Origin: an uncultured Oscillospiraceae bacterium
GTDB lineage: Bacteria > Bacillota > Clostridia > Oscillospirales > Oscillospiraceae
NCBI GenBank assembly: GCA_910583885.1
Contig: CAJUAC010000010.1
Span: 4,297 to 68,296 of the forward strand
Length of the DNA stretch: 64,000 nt
Reading direction: 5' to 3'
Part shown: one piece after another, positions 7,585 through 16,545 of the stretch
Layout of the letters: every line of letters begins with the position of its first letter
Numbering within the stretch: the first letter of the stretch is position 1
Position numbers and translations under genes: made by a program
The notes under the pieces: generated by a model
Databases searched by the model: none
What the model was told of the DNA's origin: nothing
Seen by the model: only the letters and a program-made list of their open reading frames with translations

Positions 7585-8568
7585 TCAGGGGTTCGGACGG
7601 CCGCTCCCGCCAGCATCCAGGTAGAGCGGCACAAAGCGCGCCATACACCGGGCAATGTACGCAATATTCCGCTCCTCCAGCACGGTGTCTTTTTTCGTGC
7701 GCAGATGGGGGATGTAGTACCCCAGCCCTGCCAGGTACCGGCAGGCGCACACTGCTACGTGAAACCGGAATTTCCGGTTGTCCGACGGGTAGTAGTGGAG
7801 CCCCTTGTCCCGCAGGCAGGGATGCATCCCATCTGCCTCCGGGAACGCCGCCCGCAGCGCTTCCAGGAGCGCGGCATCCCACCGGCTGTGCTTGGAGGGC
7901 ATCAACAGCAGGTTCTCCCCGTCCCCCACGCAGTCGAAATGGATAAAGAGGCTCTCCCCCGCCCGCTCCATGTGGCGCTTTTTGAAGGCAGAAGCCCCCA
8001 GCAGATTCCGCTCATTGTTGTCCAGGAACACCAGGCATACCCGCTTGTCATAGGCCATCGCCTTGGCGGCGGCCAGCAGGGCCAAGACACCGGAGGAGCT
8101 GCCGTTGGCGCTGCTCTTGTTGGCTGGGCCAAAGGCGGACATCCCCAGCGCCGCCAGCGCCAGGATCAGGAACAGCGGCAGCATCAGCTCTGGCTTGTTG
8201 AGGGGGAAGCTCACCGCCAGCGCCAGCAGGAACGCAGCCGTCACTATGGCCAGCGCCGTCACCAGATGATAGGCCACATGGGCGGCCACGTTGGTAGGCG
8301 AGACAAAATCCGGCACCGGCATCCTGGCCGCCGTGTCGTAGTGGGCGCACAGGAACAGCACCGCCCGGTCAGGATCCCCAGCCACCACATTCACACTGCC
8401 GTTTGCCCTTCCGTAGCGCTCCTCCTGCACCCGCCAGCCCGCCCGCTTGAGCTCCCGCATCAGCCAGCTCCTGCACTCCGCCTTCTGCGCGCCAGTCCTG
8501 CGCACTGGGTAGACCGTCAGCAGGTATTCCTTTAAAGCTCTGATATCATCCATATTGTTTCCGCTCAA
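7585..8568 (-). CDS. M28-like metallopeptidase-family membrane protein
   Basis: 327 residues. The fold markers of M28 aminopeptidases are visible in order: FLCAHYDT (first metal His-x-Asp), ANGSSSGVLALL, FLDNNERNLLGA, FDCVGDG and PHLRTKKDT. Two hydrophobic helices (about residues 93-145) are inserted after the first motif, so the protein is membrane-anchored. The usual bridging Asp-Asn and Glu-Glu motifs read NGSSSG and NNER, so metal binding and activity are uncertain. The start is TTG at 8568, overlapping the recN stop, with AAGGAG 5 bases upstream inside the recN end; ATG at 8553 has no such site. Probably cotranscribed with recN. Confidence 0.7.
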   Translation of the reverse strand: MSGNNMDDIRALKEYLLTVYPVRRTGAQKAECRSWLMRELKRAGWRVQEERYGRANGSVNVVAGDPDRAVLFLCAHYDTAARMPVPDFVSPTNVAAHVAYHLVTALAIVTAAFLLALAVSFPLNKPELMLPLFLILALAALGMSAFGPANKSSANGSSSGVLALLAAAKAMAYDKRVCLVFLDNNERNLLGASAFKKRHMERAGESLFIHFDCVGDGENLLLMPSKHSRWDAALLEALRAAFPEADGMHPCLRDKGLHYYPSDNRKFRFHVAVCACRYLAGLGYYIPHLRTKKDTVLEERNIAYIARCMARFVPLYLDAGGSGRPNP

Positions 8569-10241
8569 ATGCTCTCCTTATACTCCTCCGCCGAGGCAAT
8601 CAGCTCCTCCGCCCCGGCCAGCATGGCGGGTGTCACCTTCTCCCCCCCGGTGAGGCGGGCCAGCTCCAGCTTGCGCTGCTCCCGGTCCAGCCGGAGCACA
8701 TGGGTGAAGGTCCGCCCCCGTTTCTCCCCCTTCTCTACACAGAAGTGGGTGTCCGCCATGGCGGCCAGCTGGGGCAGATGGGTGACGCACAGCACCTGCT
8801 TGCGGCGGCTGACCTGGGCCAGCTTCGCCGCCACCTTCTGGGCCGCCCGGCCGCTGACGCCGGTGTCCACCTCGTCAAAGACCAGGGTGCCAATGGTCTC
8901 GTTCTCCGCCAGCACGTTTTTCAGCGCCAGCATGATCCGGGCCAGCTCGCCGCCGGAGGCCACCTTGTTGATGGGCCGCAGCTCCTCCCCCACGTTGGCG
9001 GACATCAGGAAGCGGATCACATCAATCCCCGTGGCGTCCGGTTCCTTTTCCCCAAAGCAGATGGCAAAGCGCACCTTTGGCATGTCCAGCTGGCGCAGCT
9101 CGTCCTGGATGCGCAGCTCCAGATCCTTGGCCGCCGCTTTACGGGCCCCTGAGAGGAGCCCGGCGGCCTTTTCCACCTGCCGCCGCTCCTTTGCCAGCTC
9201 CTTCTCCAGCCGGGCCGCTGTGTCGGCGGCAAAGCTGATCTGGTCGAGCTCCTCCCGGCAGTGCTCCAGATACTCCAGCATCTCCTCCACTGTAGGGCCA
9301 TACTTCTTTTTCAGCCGGTAGAGCAGATCCGCCCTGCCCTCCAGCTCGTCCAGCTCCCGGGGGCTGAAGTCGAAGGAGCCCTCCAGGTCCCGCAGTGTCT
9401 CCGCCACGTCATAGGCCTCGGAGTAGAGCCCCTCCAGCCGCTCCTGGAGCTGGGAGAACTGCTCATCCAGCCCCCGCACACCGGCCAGGGCACTGCCCGC
9501 CTCCTGCAAGGCGGATACCGCACCGCCCCCGTCATCGCCGCCGGTGAGGCTCCACAGCGCCCCCTGGATGGAGGACATAAACCGCTCACTGTTGCGCAGG
9601 AGGTTGCGCCGCTGCAAGAGGGCCTCCTCCTCCCCGGGCTTCAGCTGCGCCCGCTCCAGCTCGTTGATCTGGAAATTGAGGCTGTCCACCCGCCGGGCCT
9701 TCTCCGACTCGTCCATTTCCAGGGCCCGCAGCTTCTTGCGGGTGGCCTCCATGGCGCTATAGCAGGCGGCGTAGGTCTCCAGATAGCCCTCCACATGGCC
9801 GAAGCTGTCCAGATAGGCACCGTGCTGCTCCTCATCGAGCAACTGCTGGCCATCGTGCTGGCCGTGGATATTCAGCAGGGCGCTGCCAATCCGCCGCAGC
9901 AGGGCCACGGTGACAGGCTTGCCGCTGATCCGGCAGGCGTTCTTGCCGTCGGCATAGATCTCCCGCTGGAGCAGAAGCTCCCCCTCTTCAGGGGCCAGGC
10001 CGCACTCCGCAAGCGCCGGCAGGGCCGGGACGCCGGTGAATACCGCACTGACAAAGGCCTTTGCCGCGCCCGTGCGGATCAGATCCCTGCTGGTGCGCTG
10101 GCCCAGCACAGCCCCCATGGCGTCGATCACAATACTTTTCCCCGCGCCGGTCTCGCCGGTGAGGGCATTGAACCCCCCGTCAAAGGCGATATCCGCCTCC
10201 TCGATGACGGCGATATTTTCAATATGGAGCAGCTGTAACAT
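8565..10241 (-). CDS. recN: DNA repair protein RecN
   Basis: SMC-like ATPase of 558 residues that acts in double-strand-break repair. Walker A GETGAGKS near residue 30, ABC-type signature SGGELARIMLALK in the C-terminal third, and Walker B TLVFDEVDTGVSG followed by CVTHLPQLAAMAD. The central part is a long Glu/Leu-rich coiled coil. It is in the order tlyA-nadK-argR-recN, the usual Firmicutes arrangement next to dxs. Confidence 0.95.
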   Translation of the reverse strand: MLQLLHIENIAVIEEADIAFDGGFNALTGETGAGKSIVIDAMGAVLGQRTSRDLIRTGAAKAFVSAVFTGVPALPALAECGLAPEEGELLLQREIYADGKNACRISGKPVTVALLRRIGSALLNIHGQHDGQQLLDEEQHGAYLDSFGHVEGYLETYAACYSAMEATRKKLRALEMDESEKARRVDSLNFQINELERAQLKPGEEEALLQRRNLLRNSERFMSSIQGALWSLTGGDDGGGAVSALQEAGSALAGVRGLDEQFSQLQERLEGLYSEAYDVAETLRDLEGSFDFSPRELDELEGRADLLYRLKKKYGPTVEEMLEYLEHCREELDQISFAADTAARLEKELAKERRQVEKAAGLLSGARKAAAKDLELRIQDELRQLDMPKVRFAICFGEKEPDATGIDVIRFLMSANVGEELRPINKVASGGELARIMLALKNVLAENETIGTLVFDEVDTGVSGRAAQKVAAKLAQVSRRKQVLCVTHLPQLAAMADTHFCVEKGEKRGRTFTHVLRLDREQRKLELARLTGGEKVTPAMLAGAEELIASAEEYKESI

Positions 10242-10266
10242 GGTGACCCCCTTTTCCTTGGCGGCG

Positions 10267-10725
10267 CTATTTCAGCATTTCATGGATGTCGGCGCAGAAG
10301 CTCCTGGCCGACTCCGTGTCCCGCATGACCAGGAAGGCGGTGTCATCCCCCGCCAGCGTGCCCACCATGTAGGGGATGTTCATCCCATCCAGCGCGGCCG
10401 CCGCCGCGTTGGCCAGGCCGGCCATGGTTTTAACGACCACAATATTTTGGGCAAAATCGACACTGACAATGCTCTCCCGGAAGATCGTGCGCAGCTTGTC
10501 CGCCACATTCAGCCGGTTCCGCTGGCTGGACACCGCGTAGCGGTACCGCCCCTGGCCAATGGGCTCCTTGATGAGGTGCAGCTGCTTGATATCCCGGGAA
10601 ATCGTCGCCTGCGTGCAGCGGATACCCATCTCCTGCAAGCGGAGCTGGAGCAGCTCCTGGGTATCGATGGGCTCCTGCTCGATGATCCCTAAAATTTTGC
10701 TCTGCCGGTCATTTTTCATGGCCAA
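10267..10725 (-). CDS. argR: Arginine repressor
   Basis: 152 residues, standard length. The N-terminal winged helix (KILGIIEQEPIDTQELLQL, CTQATISRDIKQLHLI) is followed by the hexamerisation and arginine-binding domain with the motif GTLAGDDTAFLVM. The family represses arginine biosynthesis and activates catabolism in response to arginine. Its start overlaps the nadK end by 17 bases, so the genes are translationally linked. No arginine genes are in the window, so its targets lie elsewhere. Confidence 0.95.
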   Translation of the reverse strand: MAMKNDRQSKILGIIEQEPIDTQELLQLRLQEMGIRCTQATISRDIKQLHLIKEPIGQGRYRYAVSSQRNRLNVADKLRTIFRESIVSVDFAQNIVVVKTMAGLANAAAAALDGMNIPYMVGTLAGDDTAFLVMRDTESARSFCADIHEMLK

Positions 10726-11602
10726 TGCCTCCTGTCATTTTCGTGCGCAAGATCTCGTAGATACTCTTGTCCGTCAGCCGCAGGAGCTCCGTCTCATACC
10801 GGGACCGGCAGATGCGCACCTTGTCCCCCTGGCGCAGGGCAAAGGCCCTGCCGCCGTCCACAGACAGGTACACCTGCTTGCGGTTGAGCTCCGCCGGGGC
10901 GACTGTCACCGTCCCGGAGGCGGAGAGCACAAAGGATTTGGAGAACACCGTGTGGGCGCAGATGGGGCTGATGACAAAATTCTGCGCCGTGGGCTCCACG
11001 ATAGGCCCCCCCGCAGAGAGGGAGTAGCCGGTGGAGCCGGTGGGCGTGGCCACCACCACGCCGTCCCCGGCGAAGACGCCCAGCTGGTCCTCCCCGGTGG
11101 TAATCTGCAAACGGACGACCCGGGCCATGGCCCCCTTGGTGACTACCGCATCATTGAGGGCGCTGCCGGTAAACACCGTCCGGCCCTCCCGGATCACGCC
11201 CACATCCAGCATCATCCGCTTCTCCCGCCGGTACTGGCCGGCGGCCAGGTTCTTCAGCAGCCCCAGCTCCCCCACCTCCAGATCCGGCATGAAGCCTAAG
11301 CTGCCCAAGTTCACCCCCAGCACGGGGATCCCCCGCATGGAGGCCGCCCTGGCCAGGTGCAGGATGGTGCCGTCACCACCAAAGGCGACGATCAGGTCGC
11401 TGGAGCGGAGCTCCTGGTGGAGGGGGCGGCAGGGCACGCCGTACTGGCCCTCACCGCCCTCCGGCTTAAAGGGCAGGCAGAACACCGTCGCCAGCCCTGC
11501 CCCGCGCAGGATCTTGTCCGCCTCCTTGGCCGCAGCCAGCCCCTTGTCCCGGTAGGGGTTGGGGCACAGGATCACCCGTTTTAATCCGCTCACGCTCTGC
11601 AT
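10709..11602 (-). CDS. nadK: NAD kinase
   Basis: About 297 residues. It phosphorylates NAD to NADP. Motifs: IVAFGGDGTILHLAR (GGDGT signature), GVNLGSLGFMPDLE, and ATPTGSTGYSLSAGGPIVEP. The start is ambiguous: ATG at 11602 lies in a TGATG overlap with the tlyA stop, only 2 bases from GGAG; GTG at 11605 or GTG at 11590 are alternatives, the last with better spacing. The end overlaps argR. Confidence 0.93.
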   Translation of the reverse strand: MQSVSGLKRVILCPNPYRDKGLAAAKEADKILRGAGLATVFCLPFKPEGGEGQYGVPCRPLHQELRSSDLIVAFGGDGTILHLARAASMRGIPVLGVNLGSLGFMPDLEVGELGLLKNLAAGQYRREKRMMLDVGVIREGRTVFTGSALNDAVVTKGAMARVVRLQITTGEDQLGVFAGDGVVVATPTGSTGYSLSAGGPIVEPTAQNFVISPICAHTVFSKSFVLSASGTVTVAPAELNRKQVYLSVDGGRAFALRQGDKVRICRSRYETELLRLTDKSIYEILRTKMTGGIGHEK

Positions 11603-12405
11603 CACTCCTTCAACGCGCTGTGGGAGCTCTCCACCAGCGTCTGCAAGTCAAAGTCCTGCCCGGCCTGCGTCCCCCGCTCCAGCCAGCCCAGGTATTCGAT
11701 GTTCCCCTCCGGGCCCCGGACGGGGGAGTAGGAGAGGCCGCGCACTGTGAAGCCGCTGGCCCCTGCATTCTCCAAAAACCGCTCCAGCACCTCCCGGTGG
11801 ACGGCGGGGTCCCGGACCACGCCCTTTTTGCCCACCTTCTCCCTGCCCGCCTCAAACTGGGGCTTCACCAGGCAGACCACCTGGCCATCCTCCCGCAAAA
11901 CCCCGGCGATGGCGGGCAAAATCAGCTTCAGGGAGATGAAGCTCACATCCACACTGGAGAAGGACGGCTCCTCCGGGATCTGCTCATGGGTCAGGTAGCG
12001 GGCATTGGTGCGCTCCAGGCAGACCACCCGCCCATCGCTGCGCAGGCTCCAGGCCAGCTGCCCGTAGCCCACGTCCACCGCATAGACCTTGGCCGCCCCG
12101 TTTTGCAGCATACAGTCGGTAAATCCCCCGGTGGACGCGCCCACATCCATGCAGACCGCGCCCTGCAACTCAATGGGCCAGATCTCCATGGCCTTCTCCA
12201 GCTTCAGCCCGCCCCGGCTGACATAGCGCAGGGCGGCGCCCCGGACCTCTACCGCCGCATCCTCCGCCACCGGTGTGCCGGGCTTGTCCGAGCGCTGCCC
12301 GTTGACAAACACCAGCCCACTCATGATGGTGGCCTGGGCCTTCTGCCGGCTCTCCTGGAGACCGCGCTCCACCAAAAGGACGTCTAATCTCAATTTTTTA
12401 CTCAT
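11602..12405 (-). CDS. tlyA: TlyA-family rRNA 2'-O-methyltransferase
   Basis: About 267 residues. An N-terminal S4 RNA-binding domain (LRLDVLLVERGLQESRQKAQ) is fused to an FtsJ-type Rossmann methyltransferase with the SAM loop MDVGASTGGFTDCML. Family members methylate ribose in 16S/23S rRNA; the older name is hemolysin A. Start ATG at 12405 has GAGGT 5 bases upstream; the ORF is open further upstream but only through the AT-rich repeat. In Bacillus the homologue (yqxC) sits between dxs and argR; here a three-gene cassette separates it from dxs. Confidence 0.9.
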   Translation of the reverse strand: MSKKLRLDVLLVERGLQESRQKAQATIMSGLVFVNGQRSDKPGTPVAEDAAVEVRGAALRYVSRGGLKLEKAMEIWPIELQGAVCMDVGASTGGFTDCMLQNGAAKVYAVDVGYGQLAWSLRSDGRVVCLERTNARYLTHEQIPEEPSFSSVDVSFISLKLILPAIAGVLREDGQVVCLVKPQFEAGREKVGKKGVVRDPAVHREVLERFLENAGASGFTVRGLSYSPVRGPEGNIEYLGWLERGTQAGQDFDLQTLVESSHSALKE

Positions 12406-12421
12406 AGGCACCTCGGTATCC

Positions 12422-12490
12422 ATTCTTTTTCTTTTAAAAAGAAAAAGAATCAAAAAGAAAACTTTCAGAGCAAAACGCTGTTTTGCTCCC
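12422..12490 (-). repeat. AT-rich double-hairpin repeat, copy 1
   Basis: Read on the minus strand: a hairpin with arms GAGCAAAAC/GTTTTGCTC (inside the CAT-like gene's 3' end), then GAAAGTTTTCTTTTTGAT, then a second hairpin with arms of about 14 bases starting ATTCTTTTTC. It aligns base for base with the inverted copy at 14641-14700. It may act as a terminator. Confidence 0.75.
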
Positions 12491-13115
12491 TCTCTCTCAG
12501 TTCACTGCTCAGAGCCTGGTAGAACGCCGCCAGATGGACCCCGTCCACCAGGGCGTGGTTGCACAGGATGGACACCGGCAGCAGGACCTTCCCCTCCTGG
12601 GTGAAATACCGCCCCCAGGTGATCCGTGGGTTGCTGTCCGCCGGGTGGGGGACTGGCTGGACCAGGGAGGTATAGCTGAGCCAGGGCAGGGATGAGATGA
12701 AGAATTTATCCAAATCCTCCCCCGGCTCCTCCTGGATGCTCCGCTGACGCTTGGCGGCCTCCTGGGCCTGCGCCCCCGCTGTCAAATACTCGGAAAAGGG
12801 CACGCCGCTATCCAGGGTACAATAGCAATACGTCCCGTCCTCCAAAGCTACCGTATGGGAGGTACGGCACCGCGTAAACTCCACAATGCCCCCATCCACA
12901 ACCCGCTGGCGCAGCTCCGGCACGCTGTTGGCCGCCCGGGCGGCGCAGTAGCAGACGGTGAGGAAAAAGGGCAGCCCCTCCCGTTTGATCTTCTCCAGCA
13001 GGCCGGTGATCTCCACGTTGGACGTGACCCCCACATAGGGATAGGCCAGGGTATTGAAATAGGCGAAGTGGTCCCGCCGCTTGTAGGATGCCAGATCAAT
13101 GGTCTTATACTCCAT
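12465..13115 (-). CDS. Chloramphenicol acetyltransferase-like protein (type A CAT family)
   Basis: About 216 residues, the normal CAT length. CAT enzymes acetylate chloramphenicol with acetyl-CoA as trimers. Visible: RRDHFAYFNTLAYPYVGVT at the N-terminus, FFISSLPWLSYTSL, and the active-site motif CNHALVDGVHLAAFY with catalytic His and the Asp that supports it. Start ATG at 13115 has GGGAG upstream. Many gut Firmicutes have chromosomal CAT-like acyltransferases of unknown substrate, so resistance should not be assumed. It lies in the cassette between dxs and tlyA. Confidence 0.82.
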   Translation of the reverse strand: MEYKTIDLASYKRRDHFAYFNTLAYPYVGVTSNVEITGLLEKIKREGLPFFLTVCYCAARAANSVPELRQRVVDGGIVEFTRCRTSHTVALEDGTYCYCTLDSGVPFSEYLTAGAQAQEAAKRQRSIQEEPGEDLDKFFISSLPWLSYTSLVQPVPHPADSNPRITWGRYFTQEGKVLLPVSILCNHALVDGVHLAAFYQALSSELREREQNSVLL

Positions 13116-13130
13116 CAGATTCTCCCCAAA

Positions 13131-13147
13131 GCAAAGCGCAGCTTTGC
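13131..13147. repeat. Short hairpin GCAAAGC/GCTTTGC
   Basis: Same GC hairpin as in the double-hairpin repeat at 14641, here without the AT-rich half, between the CAT-like and nucleoside phosphorylase genes. Confidence 0.6.
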
Positions 13148-13166
13148 GCAAATGTCCTTCCTTTTG

Positions 13167-13928
13167 TCAGATTTCCGCCGCCAGCTCCAAAGCCAGCTGG
13201 GCAATTTTGTCCTTCTCCGACAGGTTGTACTGGCTGCCCAGGCCCCGTTTATCCCAGGCTTCGCCGTCCAGGCTGTCCGCCCCGTGGAAAAACTGGAACA
13301 CTGCTTTCCCCCGGAACTGGGCCAGCGCCGCCACCGCGGCGCACTCCATGTCCACGCAAATACATCCCTGGGCTTTCCGACGCTGGACCTTCCCCGCAGT
13401 CTCCCGGTAGATCGCATCCGTCGTCCAGACCTTCCCCTCCACGCAGGAACAGCCGTGGCGGGCCAAAATCTGGCAGAACTCCTCCCGATAGCGGGGATTT
13501 ACCTCAATTTCATCACTGGCGGGGGCGTAGTGATAGCTGGTCCCCTCGTCCCGCAGGGCGGAGGTGGGCACAATGATGCCGCAGTTTTGGATGGATTTGT
13601 CCAGCACGCCGCAGGAGCCGAACAGCACCACCTTCTCCACCCCCAAGATAAACAGTTCGTCCAGCGCACCCACGCAGCCCGGTGCGCCCACATAGGACTG
13701 GAAGAGGGCCACCGCCTTGCCCTGGTACTCCGCCCGATAGACGGGCATCTCGAAGGTTGCGCAGCTGATCCTGCCAATCTCCACCGCGCCCAGCCGCTCC
13801 ACCATCCGCTGGAAGGTGTGCCGCTCAAAGCAGGACACTGCCGCCTGGGGGCAGCCGTCCAGAGGCCGGTGAATGTCCGACGGATTGAGGACCGCCGACG
13901 GGCTGGGGTCAAATTCGTGAAGCAGCAT
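13167..13928 (-). CDS. Nucleoside phosphorylase (PNP/UDP family 1)
   Basis: About 253 residues. It would cleave a nucleoside with phosphate to base and ribose-1-phosphate. Markers: FGSCGVLDKSIQNCGIIVPTSALRDEGTS and ICVDMECAAVAALAQF, the conserved DMEcA segment that binds ribose. The closest general match is uridine phosphorylase-like proteins; base specificity is not clear. Start ATG at 13928 has AAGGAGG upstream and overlaps the Fe-S gene upstream by about 20 bases, so the two are translationally coupled. Confidence 0.82.
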   Translation of the reverse strand: MLLHEFDPSPSAVLNPSDIHRPLDGCPQAAVSCFERHTFQRMVERLGAVEIGRISCATFEMPVYRAEYQGKAVALFQSYVGAPGCVGALDELFILGVEKVVLFGSCGVLDKSIQNCGIIVPTSALRDEGTSYHYAPASDEIEVNPRYREEFCQILARHGCSCVEGKVWTTDAIYRETAGKVQRRKAQGCICVDMECAAVAALAQFRGKAVFQFFHGADSLDGEAWDKRGLGSQYNLSEKDKIAQLALELAAEI

Positions 13929-14619
13929 ACCTCTCCTCCTTATTACCGCCGTTCTGGCTTCCCAGGCAATACGGGCACACATCCCGGCAGGCGTGGCAGG
14001 AGATGCACCAAGTCCGCCTCTCCGGGTCGTCGCCGAAGGCGTGGTCCCAGCACGCCTGCTGGGCCAGCTCCGCCCCGTCCAGCGCGTGTACCGGGCAGGC
14101 CGCCGCGCACCTCCCGCAGCCGTCGCACAGCGGCGGCTGCAGCGCGTCCGGCTCCAGCTCCGCCCCGCACAGGACAGCTCCCAGCCATACCATGCTGCCC
14201 AGCTCCGGCGTGATCAGCAGCGAGTGCCGCCCAATGGTCCCCAGCCCTGCCGCCTGGGCCGCGTGTTTGAGGGAGACAATAGACCGCCAGCGCCCAGTGG
14301 CGGCGTCCCATTGGCTCTCGTTGGTGGGGATGGGCACGCAGGGGACCCCCCTCCGCTCCATCTCGATACAAAAGTCCAGCGCTATGGCATCCAGCTTCGG
14401 CGTCAGGGAATTGCGCACCCGGGTGTAGGGGATAGGCGATTGGCACGCCAGCGTCCCCGCTGGTAGGCGGCAGGCGAAGGACACCACGGACCGGCACTCC
14501 GGCCAGACATCCAGCGGACGGTACCCCTCCGGCGCGCCGGAAAACCGGTCCACACCGGCAACGCCGCACAGCTCCGCCCCCAACGAAAAGCAAATCTTCT
14601 TGATCTCCCGGCTGTCCAA
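13909..14619 (-). CDS. Fe-S oxidoreductase related to epoxyqueuosine reductase (QueG-like)
   Basis: 236 residues, shorter than QueG (about 350-380). The C-terminus has two ferredoxin-type clusters: CDGCGRCAAACPVHAL and CISCHACRDVCPYC. The N-terminus resembles the QueG cobalamin-binding half (LGTIGRHSLLITPELGSMVWLGAVLC). The short length and the lack of the C-terminal HEAT repeats argue against true QueG. It is coupled to the nucleoside phosphorylase. The substrate is unknown. Confidence 0.7.
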   Translation of the reverse strand: MDSREIKKICFSLGAELCGVAGVDRFSGAPEGYRPLDVWPECRSVVSFACRLPAGTLACQSPIPYTRVRNSLTPKLDAIALDFCIEMERRGVPCVPIPTNESQWDAATGRWRSIVSLKHAAQAAGLGTIGRHSLLITPELGSMVWLGAVLCGAELEPDALQPPLCDGCGRCAAACPVHALDGAELAQQACWDHAFGDDPERRTWCISCHACRDVCPYCLGSQNGGNKEERYAASRI

Positions 14620-14640
14620 CCCGTCCCCTCCTCCACGTAA

Positions 14641-14700
14641 GCAAAGCGGAGCTTTGCGTAAAAAGTTCTTTTTGATCCTTTTTCTTGAAAGAAAAAGGAT
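14641..14700 (+). repeat. AT-rich double-hairpin repeat, copy 2
   Basis: Hairpin GCAAAGC/GCTTTGC, then GTAAAAAGTTCTTTTTGAT, then hairpin CCTTTTTCTT/AAGAAAAAGG. It is opposite in orientation to copy 1 and ends against the dxs stop codon. Confidence 0.75.
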
Positions 14701-14702
14701 GA

Positions 14703-16538
14703 TTACCTGTTGAAAATTGCCTGCACCACCGCCTCCGCGTCAATCCCCAGCAGGCGCCGCAGCTGGGGCACTGTGCCCTGGGGTGCAAAGGAACCCTTTA
14801 GATTTTTCAGAATGATGGATTTTACCGGAACACCGGACAGGGCCAGGGCCGCCGCCAGCTGCTGGCCCACCGAGCCAACCTCATAGCAGTCCTCCAGCAC
14901 CAGGAGCCGCCCTGTGCGGCCCACCGACTCCAGAACCAGCCCGGCGTCCAACGGCGCAATGCGGTGGAGCTTGACCACCTCTGCGTGGACGCCCTTCTCC
15001 GCCAGCGCGTCTGCCGCCGCCAGCAGCTCGCCGGTCATTGTCCCATAGGACACCAGGGTCGCGTCCGTACCCTGGCGCAGGACAGACGCGCTCTCCCCGT
15101 TCCAGTCCGGGTACTGCCGCTCCTCGCCGCCCCGTGGGTAGCGCACCGCCACAGGCCCCTCCATCTCCAGCGCGGCGCGGAGCATAGCCCGCAGCTCACT
15201 GAAGCAGGCCGGGCACAGCACGCTCATGCCCGGGATCTGGGTCAGATACCCCACATCCTGGCAGCCGTGGTGGGTGGGCCCGTCGGAGCCCACCAGCCCC
15301 GCCCGGTCTACCGCCAGCACCACATGGAGCCCCTGGAGGGCCACGTCATGGACAAGCATATCAAACCCCCGCTGCAAAAAGCTGGAGTAGACGGCGAACA
15401 CCGGGACCATCCCCTGCCGGGCCATGCCCGCCGCCATGGCGACAGCGTGGCCCTCGGCGATGCCCACGTCAAAAAAGCGCTTGGGCCAGGCGGCTGCAAA
15501 TTCCTGCAATCCCGTCCCCTCCGCCATGGCGGCGGTGACGGCGCATACCCGCTGGTCCTTCCCCGCCAGCTCCACCAGCTCATGGCCGAAGATATAGGAG
15601 AAATCCACTGTCTGCTTGCTTACCAGCCCCACCTTGGGGTCAAAGGGCGGCACACCGTGGCTGCGCTCCGGCTGGCGTTCCGCCGGGGCGTAGCCCCTGC
15701 CCTTCACCGTGCGCACATGGAGCAGCACCGGGCAGGCCATCTCCTTGGCCCAGGCCAGGGTGGCGCAAAGCTGCTCCACATTATGCCCGTCCACAGGCCC
15801 CATATAGGTAAACCCCATATCCTCGAACATCGAGCAGGGGTAAATGGCCCGCTTGATGCTGCTCTTGACCTGGTGGTTGAAGTGGTAGAGCTTCCGCCCA
15901 CCGGGCAGGCTCTTCATCACCGCATGGTAGCCCTGCTTGAACCGGTAGTAGCCCGGCCGGACCCGCAGGCGGCTGAGATGGGAGGCCACCCCCCCTACGT
16001 TGGGGTCGATGGACATCCCGTTGTCGTTGAGGATGACCACCATCGGCTCCCCGGACTCCCCCGCGTCGTTGAGCCCCTCATAGGCCAGCCCCCCTGTGAG
16101 GGCGCCGTCCCCGATGAGGGCCACCACGCTGTAATCCGCCCCCAGCTGGGTGCGGGCCCGGGCCATGCCCAGGGCCACGGACACGGAGTTGGAGGCATGG
16201 CCAGCCACAAAGGCGTCATGTGCGCTCTCGTCAGGCCGAGGGAAGCCGGCCAGCCCTCCCAGCTGCCGCAGGGTACCGAACCGGTCCCGGCGGCCCGTGA
16301 GGGCCTTATGGACGTAGCACTGGTGGCCCACGTCGAACACCAGCCGGTCACGGCTGGTGTCGTAAATACGGTGGATGGCCACACTCAGCTCCACCGCGCC
16401 CAGGTTGGAGGCCAGATGGCCCCCCGTGCGGGCCACGCTCTCCACCAGGAACGTGCGCAGCTCCTGGCACAGCAGCTTCAGCTGTGCGCTATTCAATTCC
16501 TTTACGTCCGCCGGGGACGAAATTCGCTCCAGGACCAA
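14703..16538 (-). CDS. dxs: 1-deoxy-D-xylulose-5-phosphate synthase
   Basis: Thiamine-diphosphate enzyme of 611 residues, the first step of the MEP isoprenoid pathway (pyruvate + glyceraldehyde-3-phosphate). Markers: RTGGHLASNLGAVELSVAIH, VFDVGHQCYVHKALTGR, the ThDP motif GDGALTGGLAYEGLNDAG with NDNGMSI, and the transketolase domain DRAGLVGSDGPTHHG. Start is TTG at 16538 with GAGGTGAG upstream. It follows the OapA-like gene by only 7 bases, so the two are cotranscribed; this oapA-dxs adjacency is seen in known OLE RNA loci. Confidence 0.95.
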   Translation of the reverse strand: MVLERISSPADVKELNSAQLKLLCQELRTFLVESVARTGGHLASNLGAVELSVAIHRIYDTSRDRLVFDVGHQCYVHKALTGRRDRFGTLRQLGGLAGFPRPDESAHDAFVAGHASNSVSVALGMARARTQLGADYSVVALIGDGALTGGLAYEGLNDAGESGEPMVVILNDNGMSIDPNVGGVASHLSRLRVRPGYYRFKQGYHAVMKSLPGGRKLYHFNHQVKSSIKRAIYPCSMFEDMGFTYMGPVDGHNVEQLCATLAWAKEMACPVLLHVRTVKGRGYAPAERQPERSHGVPPFDPKVGLVSKQTVDFSYIFGHELVELAGKDQRVCAVTAAMAEGTGLQEFAAAWPKRFFDVGIAEGHAVAMAAGMARQGMVPVFAVYSSFLQRGFDMLVHDVALQGLHVVLAVDRAGLVGSDGPTHHGCQDVGYLTQIPGMSVLCPACFSELRAMLRAALEMEGPVAVRYPRGGEERQYPDWNGESASVLRQGTDATLVSYGTMTGELLAAADALAEKGVHAEVVKLHRIAPLDAGLVLESVGRTGRLLVLEDCYEVGSVGQQLAAALALSGVPVKSIILKNLKGSFAPQGTVPQLRRLLGIDAEAVVQAIFNR

Positions 16539-16545
16539 GGCTTGC

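Noticed and set aside
12465..13115. Calling the CAT-like gene a chloramphenicol resistance gene
   Set aside because: The active site is present, but chromosomal CAT-like acyltransferases of unknown substrate are common in this group and no resistance context is seen.
13909..14619. Naming the Fe-S gene queG
   Set aside because: It is over 100 residues short and lacks the C-terminal HEAT-like part of epoxyqueuosine reductase.
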